A stretch of DNA of 64,000 nt, from contig NZ_FNPK01000005.1 of the NCBI RefSeq assembly GCF_900107285.1, forward strand, positions 62,001 to 126,000. Reading direction: 5' to 3'. Source of the stretch: Acinetobacter kyonggiensis. GTDB lineage: Bacteria > Pseudomonadota > Gammaproteobacteria > Pseudomonadales > Moraxellaceae. Shown piece by piece: positions 45,330 to 54,411 of the stretch. A program made the position numbers and the translations under genes. Under the pieces are notes generated by a model. The model was given only the letters and a program-made list of their open reading frames with translations, was not told the origin of the DNA and made no database searches. Every line of letters begins with the position of its first letter. Within the stretch, counting starts at the first letter, position 1.

Positions 45330-46532
45330 TCAGGCAACAGGCTGAGTTTCATTGTTTTTAATTTTAGCTATTACAGGAATATTAGTTTGACCTGCAAGCA
45401 CAGCTTTTCGAGTCTGGCTAAAAAGGTAAACTTGCACTGCAACCACAATACAGCATGCATAGCCAATGGCTTCAAAGCTGATGAATTTCACAATCGTACC
45501 GCTGATAAATGGTGCTACTGCTGCGCCAACCATCAGCATTGCCGGTGTTCCTGCAACAGCCCGACCTGTTGGATCTAAACGCGCCAGTAAACCAAAGGCA
45601 AAGGTATGCACAAATAAAATGGTAAATGCCATCATCGGCCCTGCAAAAGCAAACACTGAATATTGATGGGTGTGTGTGGTCATAACTGCAAAAATGCCTT
45701 GGAAGATAGGACCGAAGGCAATAATGGCGGTAATGCTGACCCGTTTTTCCAGCAGTGCTGCCAATGGCGCTGGGAAAATGGTGACGATTCCATAAATTAT
45801 GAGGGCCATGGTGACCATGTCACGGCTGAAACCGCGTTCAAGGCCAATGCGCTCATAAAAGCTTAAAGTCATGGCTTGGGTCATTGCCAATAATGCAACA
45901 CCAATCATGCAGAACCAAACAGGTTTACCTAACGGTGGTAAATTTTTGATTTGCTCATAATTGTCAAAATCCACTGCACGGGTCGGTTTAGGAAAAAACA
46001 ACAGGCAGGCCAGTGTGGCGAGCAGCATGACACCAGCCATCACATAGAACATGCTGTGACCGCCAAATTGCTGAATAATTCCTGGTGTACCACCTAAGAA
46101 AATTACACCAAAAATACCAATTGCAAGCCCTGCAATACCAAAAGTGCGGTGCGGATTATTGCCATGGCCCATGGTGCCGTGTGTGACGCTTAATGCACTG
46201 CCAGCAGCGATACCGCCTAGAAAATGCAGGACAGCTAAAATAGGAAAACTGACAGTGCTTGCAGAAAGTACAAAAGCTGCTGCGGCGAATGCAAAGCCAA
46301 GGACTGCAGTAAATTTAACATGAATACGGTTAAATCTTGGTGCAAAGAATATACTGGCACCAGCTGCACCGATCAAGAATAAAGTGGCTAAACCACCTGC
46401 CTGCTGCGGGTCAAAATGATAGTGCGCGATCAGTGTACCGACCCATACAGGTAGGGCGACTAAATCAACCATACCGGCACAATGTGCCATCATTAGTGCA
46501 AACATCCCACGCTTGCTTTCAATACGAACCAT
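45330..46532 (-). CDS. MFS transporter of unknown substrate
   Basis: A 400-residue protein with 12 hydrophobic segments and no classical drug-resistance signature. MMAHCAGMVDLVALPVWVGT is helix 1 and GGIAAGSALSVTHGTMGHGN lies near helix 4. It is close behind the five-gene minus-strand operon but separated from it by a strong terminator. Probably an importer or exporter for the same pathway; the substrate is unknown. Confidence 0.75.
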   Translation of the reverse strand: MVRIESKRGMFALMMAHCAGMVDLVALPVWVGTLIAHYHFDPQQAGGLATLFLIGAAGASIFFAPRFNRIHVKFTAVLGFAFAAAAFVLSASTVSFPILAVLHFLGGIAAGSALSVTHGTMGHGNNPHRTFGIAGLAIGIFGVIFLGGTPGIIQQFGGHSMFYVMAGVMLLATLACLLFFPKPTRAVDFDNYEQIKNLPPLGKPVWFCMIGVALLAMTQAMTLSFYERIGLERGFSRDMVTMALIIYGIVTIFPAPLAALLEKRVSITAIIAFGPIFQGIFAVMTTHTHQYSVFAFAGPMMAFTILFVHTFAFGLLARLDPTGRAVAGTPAMLMVGAAVAPFISGTIVKFISFEAIGYACCIVVAVQVYLFSQTRKAVLAGQTNIPVIAKIKNNETQPVA

Positions 46533-46620
46533 AATGCTGCTCCTTTAGCATGTAAATAATTGTGAGCTCTTCACTGAGCTTGTTGCTTAGACAACTGTCT
46601 ATCCTTTATTGTTTTAAAAA

Positions 46621-46650
46621 GAAGCCCCGAACAAATTTGTTCGGGGCTTT
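46621..46650 (-). terminator. Terminator of the minus-strand catabolic operon
   Basis: A fully palindromic stem GAAGCCCCGAACAA / TTGTTCGGGGCTT followed, on the minus strand, by TTTTT. Confidence 0.85.
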
Positions 46651-46653
46651 GGA

Positions 46654-47796
46654 TCAAATGGCTTCTTTCAGAATCTCTAATGCTTTGCTGACAATGGCAG
46701 TTTGCTGTTCAATAGGAGCACGCTGTTGCTCTAAACGACCAATTTGCATGGAGCTTTGTGTGACCAAACGGCAGCGTTGTTCTCGTCTCTGCATAAACTC
46801 AGCAAAAGCGGCATCGACATTGGCTTGTTTCTCAAAAATTTCCGCTAAAACCAGCGCATCTTCAATGCCCATGCCTGCACCAGATGCCAATTGTGGTGTG
46901 GTTGGATGGGCAGAATCACCAATTAGCAAAACTTTGCCCACATACCACGGTCCAGGAAGGTCAAAACATTCCAGCGGACGGAAATTGATGTTTGGGTTAT
47001 CTGTTTCAGTTAAAGATTCACGGATTTCGGCCAAAATACCGTCATAGCCTTCAAGTAATTGCTTTAAATTTTTATAGTTGTCTTCTGGCTCTTGCCAGCG
47101 CTGCGGGCAGCGTTCGAGTAAGAACATATACATATGCTCTTTAGACACAGGGGTAAAACCCACTTTGACTGGTCCACCAAGGAAGTAGGTACGACGCTCG
47201 ACTGAAGCAGGGCGTTTTAAAAATAAACGCCAGCAGCTTTGACCGGTATATTCAGCTTTGGGTGCATCAGGGAACAATAACTGACGGGTTTTAGACAAAA
47301 CCCCATCTGAACCGAGGACAAAATCATAACGGCCCTGTGTACCATCACTAAAAGTCACGGTTACGCCAGTATCATCTTGATCAAACACCTCAGCAGTCAG
47401 CCCCAAACGCATTTGAATACCCGCATCTTTGACATATTTGTGCATAATTGAGTGCATGGTTGGACGCATGATGCCACCACTGCCTGCTGTGTCTGAGCCT
47501 TCAAGCATCGGTGTAGGTAAAATACGTAGCGGATTGCCTTGTGGGTCACAGACCTGAATACCATCGCCAACATATGCCTGTTCAGTGACTTCATCATAGA
47601 CGCCAAGTTGTTTGAGCGCACGTAAAGTTGGGCCAGTAATGGTTAAGCCCGCACCAAGTGCGCCCCAGTTTGGATTGATATCAATAAGATCAATGTCGAT
47701 CCCAATCCGAGACAGGGTAATGGCAGATGCCATACCTGCTGTTCCTGCACCTATAATCAGGGCTTTTTTGCCGGCAGCGGCAGATTTTTGAGTCAT
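46654..47796 (-). CDS. FAD-dependent aromatic monooxygenase, second paralogue
   Basis: A 380-residue flavoprotein hydroxylase: FAD motif GAGTAGMASAITL (17-29), DG motif VLGSDGVLSKTR near 160, GDSAHPTTPQLASGAGMGIEDA near 290. It is clearly related to the enzyme at 43372 (both have TGQ[AS]CWR and GxGLT segments) but diverged, so the two likely act on different intermediates. It is the last gene of the minus-strand operon with the extradiol dioxygenase and the hydrolases. Confidence 0.85.
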   Translation of the reverse strand: MTQKSAAAGKKALIIGAGTAGMASAITLSRIGIDIDLIDINPNWGALGAGLTITGPTLRALKQLGVYDEVTEQAYVGDGIQVCDPQGNPLRILPTPMLEGSDTAGSGGIMRPTMHSIMHKYVKDAGIQMRLGLTAEVFDQDDTGVTVTFSDGTQGRYDFVLGSDGVLSKTRQLLFPDAPKAEYTGQSCWRLFLKRPASVERRTYFLGGPVKVGFTPVSKEHMYMFLLERCPQRWQEPEDNYKNLKQLLEGYDGILAEIRESLTETDNPNINFRPLECFDLPGPWYVGKVLLIGDSAHPTTPQLASGAGMGIEDALVLAEIFEKQANVDAAFAEFMQRREQRCRLVTQSSMQIGRLEQQRAPIEQQTAIVSKALEILKEAI

Positions 47797-47815
47797 CTGA
47801 GTCTTCCTTGATTCA

Positions 47816-48649
47816 TTATGCTTTTAAAAAGTTAGAAACTAACTGAGTAAAACTTTTTGCATGTTCAATTTGGGTCCAGTGACCACACTGGCTGAAAATA
47901 TGTAACTGGCTGCTTTCAATCCAGTTCAACATGGTGAGTGAAGTCGATAGTGGAATCACTTTGTCATCACGGCCATGTACCATGAGGGTTGGCTGTTTAA
48001 TCTGACGAATGGCCTGTTCAGAATGAGACATCGCTTCGACCCATTGCTGGCGCGGAGCAGGGAACATACGTTCATAAGCAGCGCGGGTATCTTCCTTGGT
48101 GCTGGCGATATAGCGCATTTGCACCAGATCATCACCGACCAAATTTTGGTTATAAGCGAAGATTTTCATAATCGCTTGCATGTTTTCAAACGACGGGGTG
48201 TAGCCCCATACGGCATCAAGCCCAGCGGTGAGTTCAAACGGAACACCGACACTGCCCATCAAAATCAGTTTATTTACACGTTCAGGATGGTAAATGGCCA
48301 AAGCTAAAGCCATTGATCCGCCAAAGGAATTGCCAATCACATTGACTTTTTCTAGTCCTAGTGTGTCGAGAAAATCTACCATCTGTTTCAGCCACGTATC
48401 GCGGTTGAAGGCGATCTCTTCAGGGAAGGTGCTGTAACCAAAGCCGGCAAAATCCGGTGCCAATAGACGGTAATCATTTTGCAGCGCTTGAATGGTCAGG
48501 CGCCAATTTGCCCATGCACTGACACCGGGTCCTGAACCATGAAGAAGTAAAATAGCTTCACCTTGCCCGATATCGTGATAATTGGTTTGAATGGCACCAC
48601 ACTGAATGCTTTTACCAATTTCAGGATTTGTCATCGTATTCATATTCAT
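47816..48649 (-). CDS. Meta-cleavage product hydrolase (alpha/beta fold, DmpD/XylF type)
   Basis: A 277-residue protein. LLLHGSGPGVSAWANWRLTI is the diagnostic oxyanion region of C-C bond hydrolases. The nucleophile is the Ser of VIGNSFGGSM, the acid the Asp of HGRDDKVIP and the base the His of CGHWTQIEHA. Such enzymes hydrolyse the yellow dienoate made by extradiol ring cleavage. It lies in one operon with an extradiol dioxygenase, which supports the role. Confidence 0.87.
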   Translation of the reverse strand: MNMNTMTNPEIGKSIQCGAIQTNYHDIGQGEAILLLHGSGPGVSAWANWRLTIQALQNDYRLLAPDFAGFGYSTFPEEIAFNRDTWLKQMVDFLDTLGLEKVNVIGNSFGGSMALALAIYHPERVNKLILMGSVGVPFELTAGLDAVWGYTPSFENMQAIMKIFAYNQNLVGDDLVQMRYIASTKEDTRAAYERMFPAPRQQWVEAMSHSEQAIRQIKQPTLMVHGRDDKVIPLSTSLTMLNWIESSQLHIFSQCGHWTQIEHAKSFTQLVSNFLKA

Positions 48650-48746
48650 TCCTTGAAAATTTAATTTTTTTCATTCATCTCTGTGGTTTCTCCTTATGGG
48701 GGAAATACAAAGAGGGTATAAATAAAAATGAAAAAAACTATAAAAA

Positions 48747-49175
48747 TTAACCGCGTTTCCACAGCAATAAAGCTGTACGGGCTTCAGAGGTATTTTCTTC
48801 TAGGCGAGCCGTTAGGCTAAGTTGACCCTGCTCATCAAATTGAAAGCTGCGTTTTTGCTGTCCGCCAATCCAGTTCGGAAAGAGACTTAAATCTACAAAA
48901 TGCGTCACCGTGTCATTCTCGATGCTGTAGCGTCCGGCATAGGACATCATGCTGTTATATGCGCCTGCTTTTTCTGCATCAGAGGCATTCCATTGTCCGC
49001 CGGTGGTGAAATTTGCGCGGTTCGGACGGCAAATCATGCAGCTCATAAAACCATCTGCGGTATATTGAATAATACCTTGCGGCGCGTCGCCCATCGGCAG
49101 CACTTGACGCCCGTCATCATAGTTTTGGGCAAAAGTCACCAGTTCCCAGCGACCAGTTAAATCAACATTCGACAT
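48747..49175 (-). CDS. Lipocalin-like domain protein
   Basis: A 142-residue protein with the Lipocalin_5 pattern: DLTGRWELVTFAQNYDDGR, then GIIQYTADGFMSCMICRPNR, YAGRYSIENDTVTHFVDLSL and a RTALLLWKRG ending. No signal peptide. These small barrels occur in catabolic and polyketide clusters and may bind or isomerise hydrophobic intermediates; no catalytic role is established here. Confidence 0.75.
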   Translation of the reverse strand: MSNVDLTGRWELVTFAQNYDDGRQVLPMGDAPQGIIQYTADGFMSCMICRPNRANFTTGGQWNASDAEKAGAYNSMMSYAGRYSIENDTVTHFVDLSLFPNWIGGQQKRSFQFDEQGQLSLTARLEENTSEARTALLLWKRG

Positions 49176-49213
49176 TTTTTCTTCCTTAAATTTTCAATCA
49201 TTCAATGTATTTT

Positions 49214-50116
49214 CTATGCGTTCTTTACCAATAAGAATTCAGTCACAACTTGGTTGTGAATGTCGGCACTTTCAAATTGCGCCCAATGCCCTGTATCTTC
49301 GGCACAATAAAATTGTCCCTGCTGGACTTGGTCAGCAATGTGCTGACCTAAAGCCGGCGGGGTACGGTTGGCATCCCCCCAATACACCAAGGTTGGTGCC
49401 TGTATTAGTTTGGCTAAAGCATCAGTCACGGTATGTTTTTGGATAGTTTGACCAGATAAATATTCGGTAATAAACAGTTTTTGTACTTCAGCTAAAGCAG
49501 GTTGACGGTACAAAGATTGGCGCACCTGAATCGCTTCATCGGTCAGATGTTCAGGCTTGGCTAAAATACGCGTCATGCGGGTGCGTATATTGTCATAGCT
49601 TGGGTTGTTCAGGACTTCAATTGAGCTTGATAAATTGGCTGCCCAATGTGGTTCGACGTAGTCAGGAATTGCACCTTCATTCGGGCGATAACCCATAGTC
49701 GTAGTGAGCACCAAGCGATCGACTTTTTCAGGGTGTTGAATCGCCAGTTGCATGGCCACCCAGCCACCCATAGATTGACCTTCAAAATGCGCACGCGGAA
49801 TATTCAGCTGTTGCATCACATCTAGAATTTGGTCCATCAAAACAGGAATTACTTCATGATCAAAACCGGTGGTCTGTGAACGGCCATGCCAAATAAAATC
49901 CAGTGCGATGACATGAAAATGTTCTGCCAGTGCTGGAATATTACGAGCATAATTTTCTAAATGACCGCCAGTGCCATGCAGTAAAAAAAGGGCAGGATTG
50001 CTTGGATTACCGGCTTCTAAAATACGGCTTGTATATTTTCCTTCAATCACGCGAACATCTGAATGGATCAGATGTACCCAGTAATGTTCCGCTTGTGTTT
50101 GAATCGTGGCATTCAT
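49214..50116 (-). CDS. Alpha/beta hydrolase, second meta-cleavage-type hydrolase
   Basis: About 300 residues from MNATIQTQAEHYW, whose ATG has AAGGAC 8 nt upstream; the open frame extends to 50200 over the neighbour's end. Oxyanion region LLHGTGGHLENYARN, nucleophile Ser in FEGQSMGGWVAM, Asp in VYWGDANRTPP and His in DTGHWAQFESAD are all present. It differs from the hydrolase at 47816, so the operon carries two C-C or ester hydrolases. Confidence 0.82.
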   Translation of the reverse strand: MNATIQTQAEHYWVHLIHSDVRVIEGKYTSRILEAGNPSNPALFLLHGTGGHLENYARNIPALAEHFHVIALDFIWHGRSQTTGFDHEVIPVLMDQILDVMQQLNIPRAHFEGQSMGGWVAMQLAIQHPEKVDRLVLTTTMGYRPNEGAIPDYVEPHWAANLSSSIEVLNNPSYDNIRTRMTRILAKPEHLTDEAIQVRQSLYRQPALAEVQKLFITEYLSGQTIQKHTVTDALAKLIQAPTLVYWGDANRTPPALGQHIADQVQQGQFYCAEDTGHWAQFESADIHNQVVTEFLLVKNA

Positions 50117-50144
50117 ATTTTCGTCCTTTCTCAAAAATGCAGCC

Positions 50145-51122
50145 TTAGTCTTCGAGGGCTTGTGCTTTACTTTGTGAGATCGGCCCGCGTAGGGTGCCAT
50201 CCGATTTTTCTAAGCCAAAAGTCCATTCAGTAAAGATATGCGCTTCTGCTGCAAAATCGGTGGATTCCCAATCTTCAGTGACAATGTCTTCGTCAGCAGC
50301 ATATTCCCAAGCACCACCAAATGGGCTAAGGAAATACCAGAAACATGCGGAAGATACGCGGTGACGCCCAGGGCCGGCAAAAGTCGTCCAGCCTTGGCTG
50401 TCGATATGCTGACCACCAAAAATGACTTCATGAATGTCACGGACTTTAAATGCGAGATGGTTGAAACGTGTGCCTGGTGCTTTACCGTTCATAAAGAACA
50501 GATGATGGTGGTTGCCTTCAGCTGAACAACGAATAAAAACACCGCGGTCGGCATAACGATCTGACACTAAAAAGCCAAGGCGTTCTAAATAGAACTTTAC
50601 AGCCTCACCAGCATGATCAACCCCAATGGCAAGATGACTGATTTCATAAGGCTGTGCTTTTTTATAACGTGGTGCACGGCTATTGACGCGTTTTGGCTGG
50701 CTTGGTGAGTTAAATTGTGTATCGGGAAATGGCACATAGCTGCGCTGTGCAATACGGAAGGCAATGCGGATGCCTAAGTCATCCTGACTATGTACGGTGC
50801 CATCGGCATCAATTATCACTTCACGGTCGCGACCTAGCTCCGTAGCAATCGCATCAAGGCTGGCTTGGTCTTCAACACCCCAAACCATTTCACACATCCC
50901 ACTTGGACTGCCAATGGGTGTGCAGGCAGGATTTGATGGGTCTGCTTGAAAGATTTCCACTTGTGAATTGTCGATGGTCACAAAAAGGTGGCTATTATCG
51001 TGATCACTTTCGATTTGTATTAAGCCCCAATCATCTGCAAAGCGTAGGGCATCTTCTAATTTTTCAACACCAAAGCGTATACGGTCCAAGCCTTTTATTT
51101 TAAAATTTTTTGCTGCAGTCAT
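50145..51122 (-). CDS. Extradiol ring-cleavage dioxygenase (VOC type I), first copy
   Basis: A 325-residue two-domain VOC protein. The iron triad is intact: His163 (ISHLAIGV), His222 (FNHLAFKV) and Glu273 (AWEYAAD), in the C-terminal domain as in BphC/XylE-type enzymes. Only the N-terminal domain has lost ligands, as is normal. It starts the minus-strand operon and should cleave a catechol-like ring next to the hydroxyls. It is about equally long as, but clearly distinct from, the copy at 59326. Confidence 0.88.
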   Translation of the reverse strand: MTAAKNFKIKGLDRIRFGVEKLEDALRFADDWGLIQIESDHDNSHLFVTIDNSQVEIFQADPSNPACTPIGSPSGMCEMVWGVEDQASLDAIATELGRDREVIIDADGTVHSQDDLGIRIAFRIAQRSYVPFPDTQFNSPSQPKRVNSRAPRYKKAQPYEISHLAIGVDHAGEAVKFYLERLGFLVSDRYADRGVFIRCSAEGNHHHLFFMNGKAPGTRFNHLAFKVRDIHEVIFGGQHIDSQGWTTFAGPGRHRVSSACFWYFLSPFGGAWEYAADEDIVTEDWESTDFAAEAHIFTEWTFGLEKSDGTLRGPISQSKAQALED

Positions 51123-51224
51123 CTCATACTCCGTTGGTCATGACCAAAGTTTTACTTTTCCTTGGCACTTACTCTACGAAGCATTGGCATGTGAAAATAG
51201 CATCTAAGCCATAAAGCAGTTATG

Positions 51225-51258
51225 CATTTTTTAGATATCTGATTTAGGATTTCAATGC
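51225..51258. promoter_or_regulatory. Shared 34-bp regulatory motif, copy A
   Basis: CATTTTTTAGATATCTGATT and the next 14 bases align without gaps to 55467-55500 at 28 of 34 positions. The core AGATATCT is palindromic. It lies between divergent operons, 65 bp before the gene at 51323 and 103 bp before the gene at 51122. Confidence 0.7.
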
Positions 51259-51322
51259 TTGGATGGATTGCTCATTTTTGTTTAATTAGCTGAAAACAAG
51301 ATATGAGTGGAGTTCAACTGAC

Positions 51323-52102
51323 ATGAGGTCATTCCCGTTATTTCATCATCAAGTCCAAGGTAAAGCAGATGCCCCTTGGGTGACCTTTATCCCTGGCATT
51401 GGCAATGATGCAAGCTTTTGGGCAGTGCATGCCGAAATACTGGCAGCAGATTATCAAGTGCTGACTTTTGACCCGTGGGGGCATAATCTCAGTCCCTTAC
51501 CGCCAGAGCCATGTTCCTATCAAGCGATTGTCGATGGGGTAATTGCGCTATGGGATCATCTCGGAATAGAAAAAAGCAGTGTGGTGGGCTTAGGTTTTGG
51601 TGGCTCAGTGTCTTTATCTTTGGGAGTGACGCATCCCCAGCGAATTGAAAAAATTGTGGCCTGCTGCTGCCGACCACGCCAACCCGATGACCGTCATGAT
51701 TTTTGGCGTGATCGCTGTACCAAAGCACAGGCCAATGGCTTGAATAAACTCGGTGATATTACGGTTGACCGCTGGCTGTCTGACGACTTCCGCCAGTCGC
51801 ATCCCGAAGTGGATCAGCAATTACGTTCCATGATTAAACGTACTACCGTCGAAGGCTATTGCGCTTATGTGAATGCCTTTATTGAAATGGATTTTTCCAA
51901 GCAATTGGGACAACTTAAAGCACCAGTATTATTGCTCGCCGCTGAACATGATCATGGGGGTGGGCCAGTAGAAGATATGCAAGCCATGGCAGGGCAATTA
52001 CCGAATGCACAGCTCAATATCATTCAAGGCAGTGGTCATATCTGCAATTTTGAAGCGCCTGATCAAGTCGCGACTCAGCTCAAGAATTTTTTTAAATCTT
52101 AA
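51323..52102 (+). CDS. Alpha/beta hydrolase-fold protein lacking the nucleophile serine
   Basis: A 259-residue protein resembling PcaD-type enol-lactonases. The nucleophile elbow reads VVGLGFGGSV, with Gly91 (GGT at 51593-51595) where Ser is expected. The late GSGHICNFEAPD histidine and the AAEHDHGGG acidic region remain. Either it is inactive, has an alternative mechanism, or binds rather than cleaves. It is the first gene of a plus-strand unit with the ferredoxin reductase and the LysR gene. Confidence 0.8.
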   Translation: MRSFPLFHHQVQGKADAPWVTFIPGIGNDASFWAVHAEILAADYQVLTFDPWGHNLSPLPPEPCSYQAIVDGVIALWDHLGIEKSSVVGLGFGGSVSLSLGVTHPQRIEKIVACCCRPRQPDDRHDFWRDRCTKAQANGLNKLGDITVDRWLSDDFRQSHPEVDQQLRSMIKRTTVEGYCAYVNAFIEMDFSKQLGQLKAPVLLLAAEHDHGGGPVEDMQAMAGQLPNAQLNIIQGSGHICNFEAPDQVATQLKNFFKS

Positions 52103-52127
52103 ATGATTTTCATGGAGTGAAATCACT

Positions 52128-53372
52128 ATGCATAAAAATAAAAAAGTCGTCATTATTGGCGGTGGACATGCCGGCTGTGCCTGCGCTAAAGCCCTACGCC
52201 ACGAACAGTTTAATGGTGAAATCGTGCTGATCAGCAATGAGTCTGAACTGCCGTATCACCGTCCGCCATTGTCGAAAAGCTTTATTAAAGATGCAGATGA
52301 GTTGGATTTGTCCAAATTGTGCCTGCAACCTGAAAACTTTTATGAAAAATACCAGATTGATTTGCGCTTAAATACGGCGGTCAGTGAAATTGATCCCGAT
52401 GAAAATGTGGTCAAGCTTTATCATGGCGATCTGATTGAATATGACTATTTAGTCTTGGCAACTGGTACGCGTCCGCGTCAGTTGCCTTTACCTGGTACAG
52501 AACTGCAAGGCGTGATGAGTCTGCGGACTTTACAAGATGCACGTCAGCTGCGTATAGCGCTGAATAGCACTAAAAATGTGGTGATTATTGGCGGCGGTTT
52601 TATTGGTTTGGAGTTGGCTTCGACCGCACGCAGTTTGGGTAAAAATGTCAACGTACTTGAACATATGCCACGCGTTTTGGGTCGTTCCGTATCGCCATTG
52701 GTGTCAGATTATATTGCCGAGATTCACCGTAAAAATGGCATTCAAATTGAAACAGGTGCATTTATTAATGAATTTGTCGGAGAAAATAGCAAAGTCACAG
52801 GTGTTCGCTGTGCTAATGGTGTGATTCCAGCCGAGTTGGTATTGGTTGGTGTTGGTGCGATTCCAAATACTGAGCTTGCAGAACAGGCCGGTATTCAATG
52901 TGATAATGGCATCAGCGTCAACCGTACCATGCAAACCAATATTGCCAATATTTTTGCGATTGGAGACTGTGCCAATCATGAAAACCATTTTGCAGGGGAT
53001 AGACGCATTCGTTTAGAGTCAGTACAGAATGCCAATGATCAGGCCATTACTGTAGCGAAATTTGTCATAGGACAGCCTGAAGACTATAAAAATGTACCTT
53101 GGTTTTGGACAGATCAGGGCGATATCCGCCTGCAAATGGCTGGTTTATCCTTTGATACCAGTGATTATGTGATTCGTGGAGACATGAAAAGTGGACGTTT
53201 TTCGGTATTCCATTATGCTAAAGATAAACTTGTTGCCATTGATTCTGTTAATCAACCTGTAGATCATATGATGGCGCGTAAACTACTTGAAGCAGGTATT
53301 ACGCCTAGTAAGCATCAAGTTGCCGATATTCATACCAATTTAAAGAGTCTTTTGATCCTAAGTTCAGTCTAA
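52128..53372 (+). CDS. FAD-dependent ferredoxin reductase (BphA4/HcaD type)
   Basis: A 414-residue reductase: FAD motif GGGHAGCACAKAL (10-22), LPYHRPPLSKSFI, ATGTRPRQLPLPG, NAD motif IIGGGFIGLELAST (about 150-163) and the FAIGDCANHEN stretch. It should carry electrons from NADH to the [3Fe-4S] ferredoxin at 62312 and on to the Rieske oxygenase. It sits 25 nt after the hydrolase-like gene. Confidence 0.88.
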   Translation: MHKNKKVVIIGGGHAGCACAKALRHEQFNGEIVLISNESELPYHRPPLSKSFIKDADELDLSKLCLQPENFYEKYQIDLRLNTAVSEIDPDENVVKLYHGDLIEYDYLVLATGTRPRQLPLPGTELQGVMSLRTLQDARQLRIALNSTKNVVIIGGGFIGLELASTARSLGKNVNVLEHMPRVLGRSVSPLVSDYIAEIHRKNGIQIETGAFINEFVGENSKVTGVRCANGVIPAELVLVGVGAIPNTELAEQAGIQCDNGISVNRTMQTNIANIFAIGDCANHENHFAGDRRIRLESVQNANDQAITVAKFVIGQPEDYKNVPWFWTDQGDIRLQMAGLSFDTSDYVIRGDMKSGRFSVFHYAKDKLVAIDSVNQPVDHMMARKLLEAGITPSKHQVADIHTNLKSLLILSSV

Positions 53373-53379
53373 ATAGCCA

Positions 53380-53404
53380 AACCAATCAGGGGATTTGATT
53401 GGTT
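53380..53404 (+). terminator. Hairpin between reductase and LysR genes
   Basis: AACCAATCA and TGATTGGTT with a 7-nt loop; no long T-run, so perhaps an attenuator. Confidence 0.4.
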
Positions 53405-53435
53405 CTACATATGTAAGATCAATAGGGAAATATGC

Positions 53436-54353
53436 ATGCAATCGATTTTGGATTCTAAATGGCTGGTTTTTATTAAAGTTGCAGAACTGGGCAGCTTGTC
53501 CAAAGCCGCGCATGCCTTTAATGTGCCACAGTCTATGATTAGCAGGCATATTGCCCAGCTTGAAGAACAATGTGGAACACGTCTATTTAAACGCACAGGA
53601 CGCGGTGTGGTTTTGACAGAACTGGGTTATGAGTTATTGCCCCGAATTATTAACCTTGCGATCGAATGCGGTACCATTGAAGATGACATCCGTACCTATG
53701 GTGGTGAGCCGATTGGTGAAGTACGTGTGGGTTTATTACCTGCGTTAGTACGCCAGCTTTCAGGTGCACTTTATAGTTATGTCAAAAAGAATTATCCTCG
53801 TATTGATTTGCATTTAAGTGAAGGCGCAAATGTTCACTTAGAAGAAATGATTGAAGAAGGGCGCATCGACATGGCGCTGTTGCTTCGTGAAGGGGAAGTA
53901 ATTAAATCTGAAGAAGCGGTGATTGCAGAGTTTGGATTAATGCTGGTGGGTGAAGCCAATGACCCTTTGGTTGAACAACCAACCATTAAGCTGAGAGATT
54001 TGCAAGATTTGCCTTTAATTGTGCCGAGTCGTCCGCATCCTTTACGTGCGCGTTTAGATCAGTTGGCACGGCAGATGGATTATAAGTTTGACTGTGTAGT
54101 GGAAGCAGACTCGAACCGTTTACAGCATGAAATTGTCGCTGCGGGCGGTGGTTATGCAATTTCTTCTGGTTTATTTGGTTTGGAAAATCAGCAGCGATTG
54201 GCGGCGAGTTTGATTGTTGAGCCTGAGCTTTCGCGCAGTGTGGTGCTGTCGCATACCATTCGTCGTCCAAATACGCGGGCGTCAAGAGTGATTCAGCAGT
54301 GGCTTGAGAAGCAAGCACCGATGATTTTAAAAGGGATGATTGTGAATCGATAG
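53436..54353 (+). CDS. LysR-family regulator of the catabolic cluster
   Basis: A 305-residue LysR protein: FIKVAELGSLSKAAHAFNVP and SMISRHIAQLEEQCGTRLFK form the helix-turn-helix; the effector domain (about 92-300) has LLREGEVIKSEEAVIAEFGL. It lies downstream of the reductase in the same direction, amid divergent catabolic operons, and is the only regulator gene in region 38.6-64 kb. It is the best candidate to bind the shared AGATATCT motif. Confidence 0.88.
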   Translation: MQSILDSKWLVFIKVAELGSLSKAAHAFNVPQSMISRHIAQLEEQCGTRLFKRTGRGVVLTELGYELLPRIINLAIECGTIEDDIRTYGGEPIGEVRVGLLPALVRQLSGALYSYVKKNYPRIDLHLSEGANVHLEEMIEEGRIDMALLLREGEVIKSEEAVIAEFGLMLVGEANDPLVEQPTIKLRDLQDLPLIVPSRPHPLRARLDQLARQMDYKFDCVVEADSNRLQHEIVAAGGGYAISSGLFGLENQQRLAASLIVEPELSRSVVLSHTIRRPNTRASRVIQQWLEKQAPMILKGMIVNR

Positions 54354-54411
54354 GGTTTATATATTGTTATGCTCGATAAGTATATGTTTTGATAATAAGA
54401 ATACCTTAAAA

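Noticed and set aside
50145-51122. Loss of metal ligands in the N-terminal VOC half as a sign of inactivity
   Set aside because: Two-domain type I extradiol dioxygenases normally keep iron only in the C-terminal domain, where His163, His222 and Glu273 are intact.
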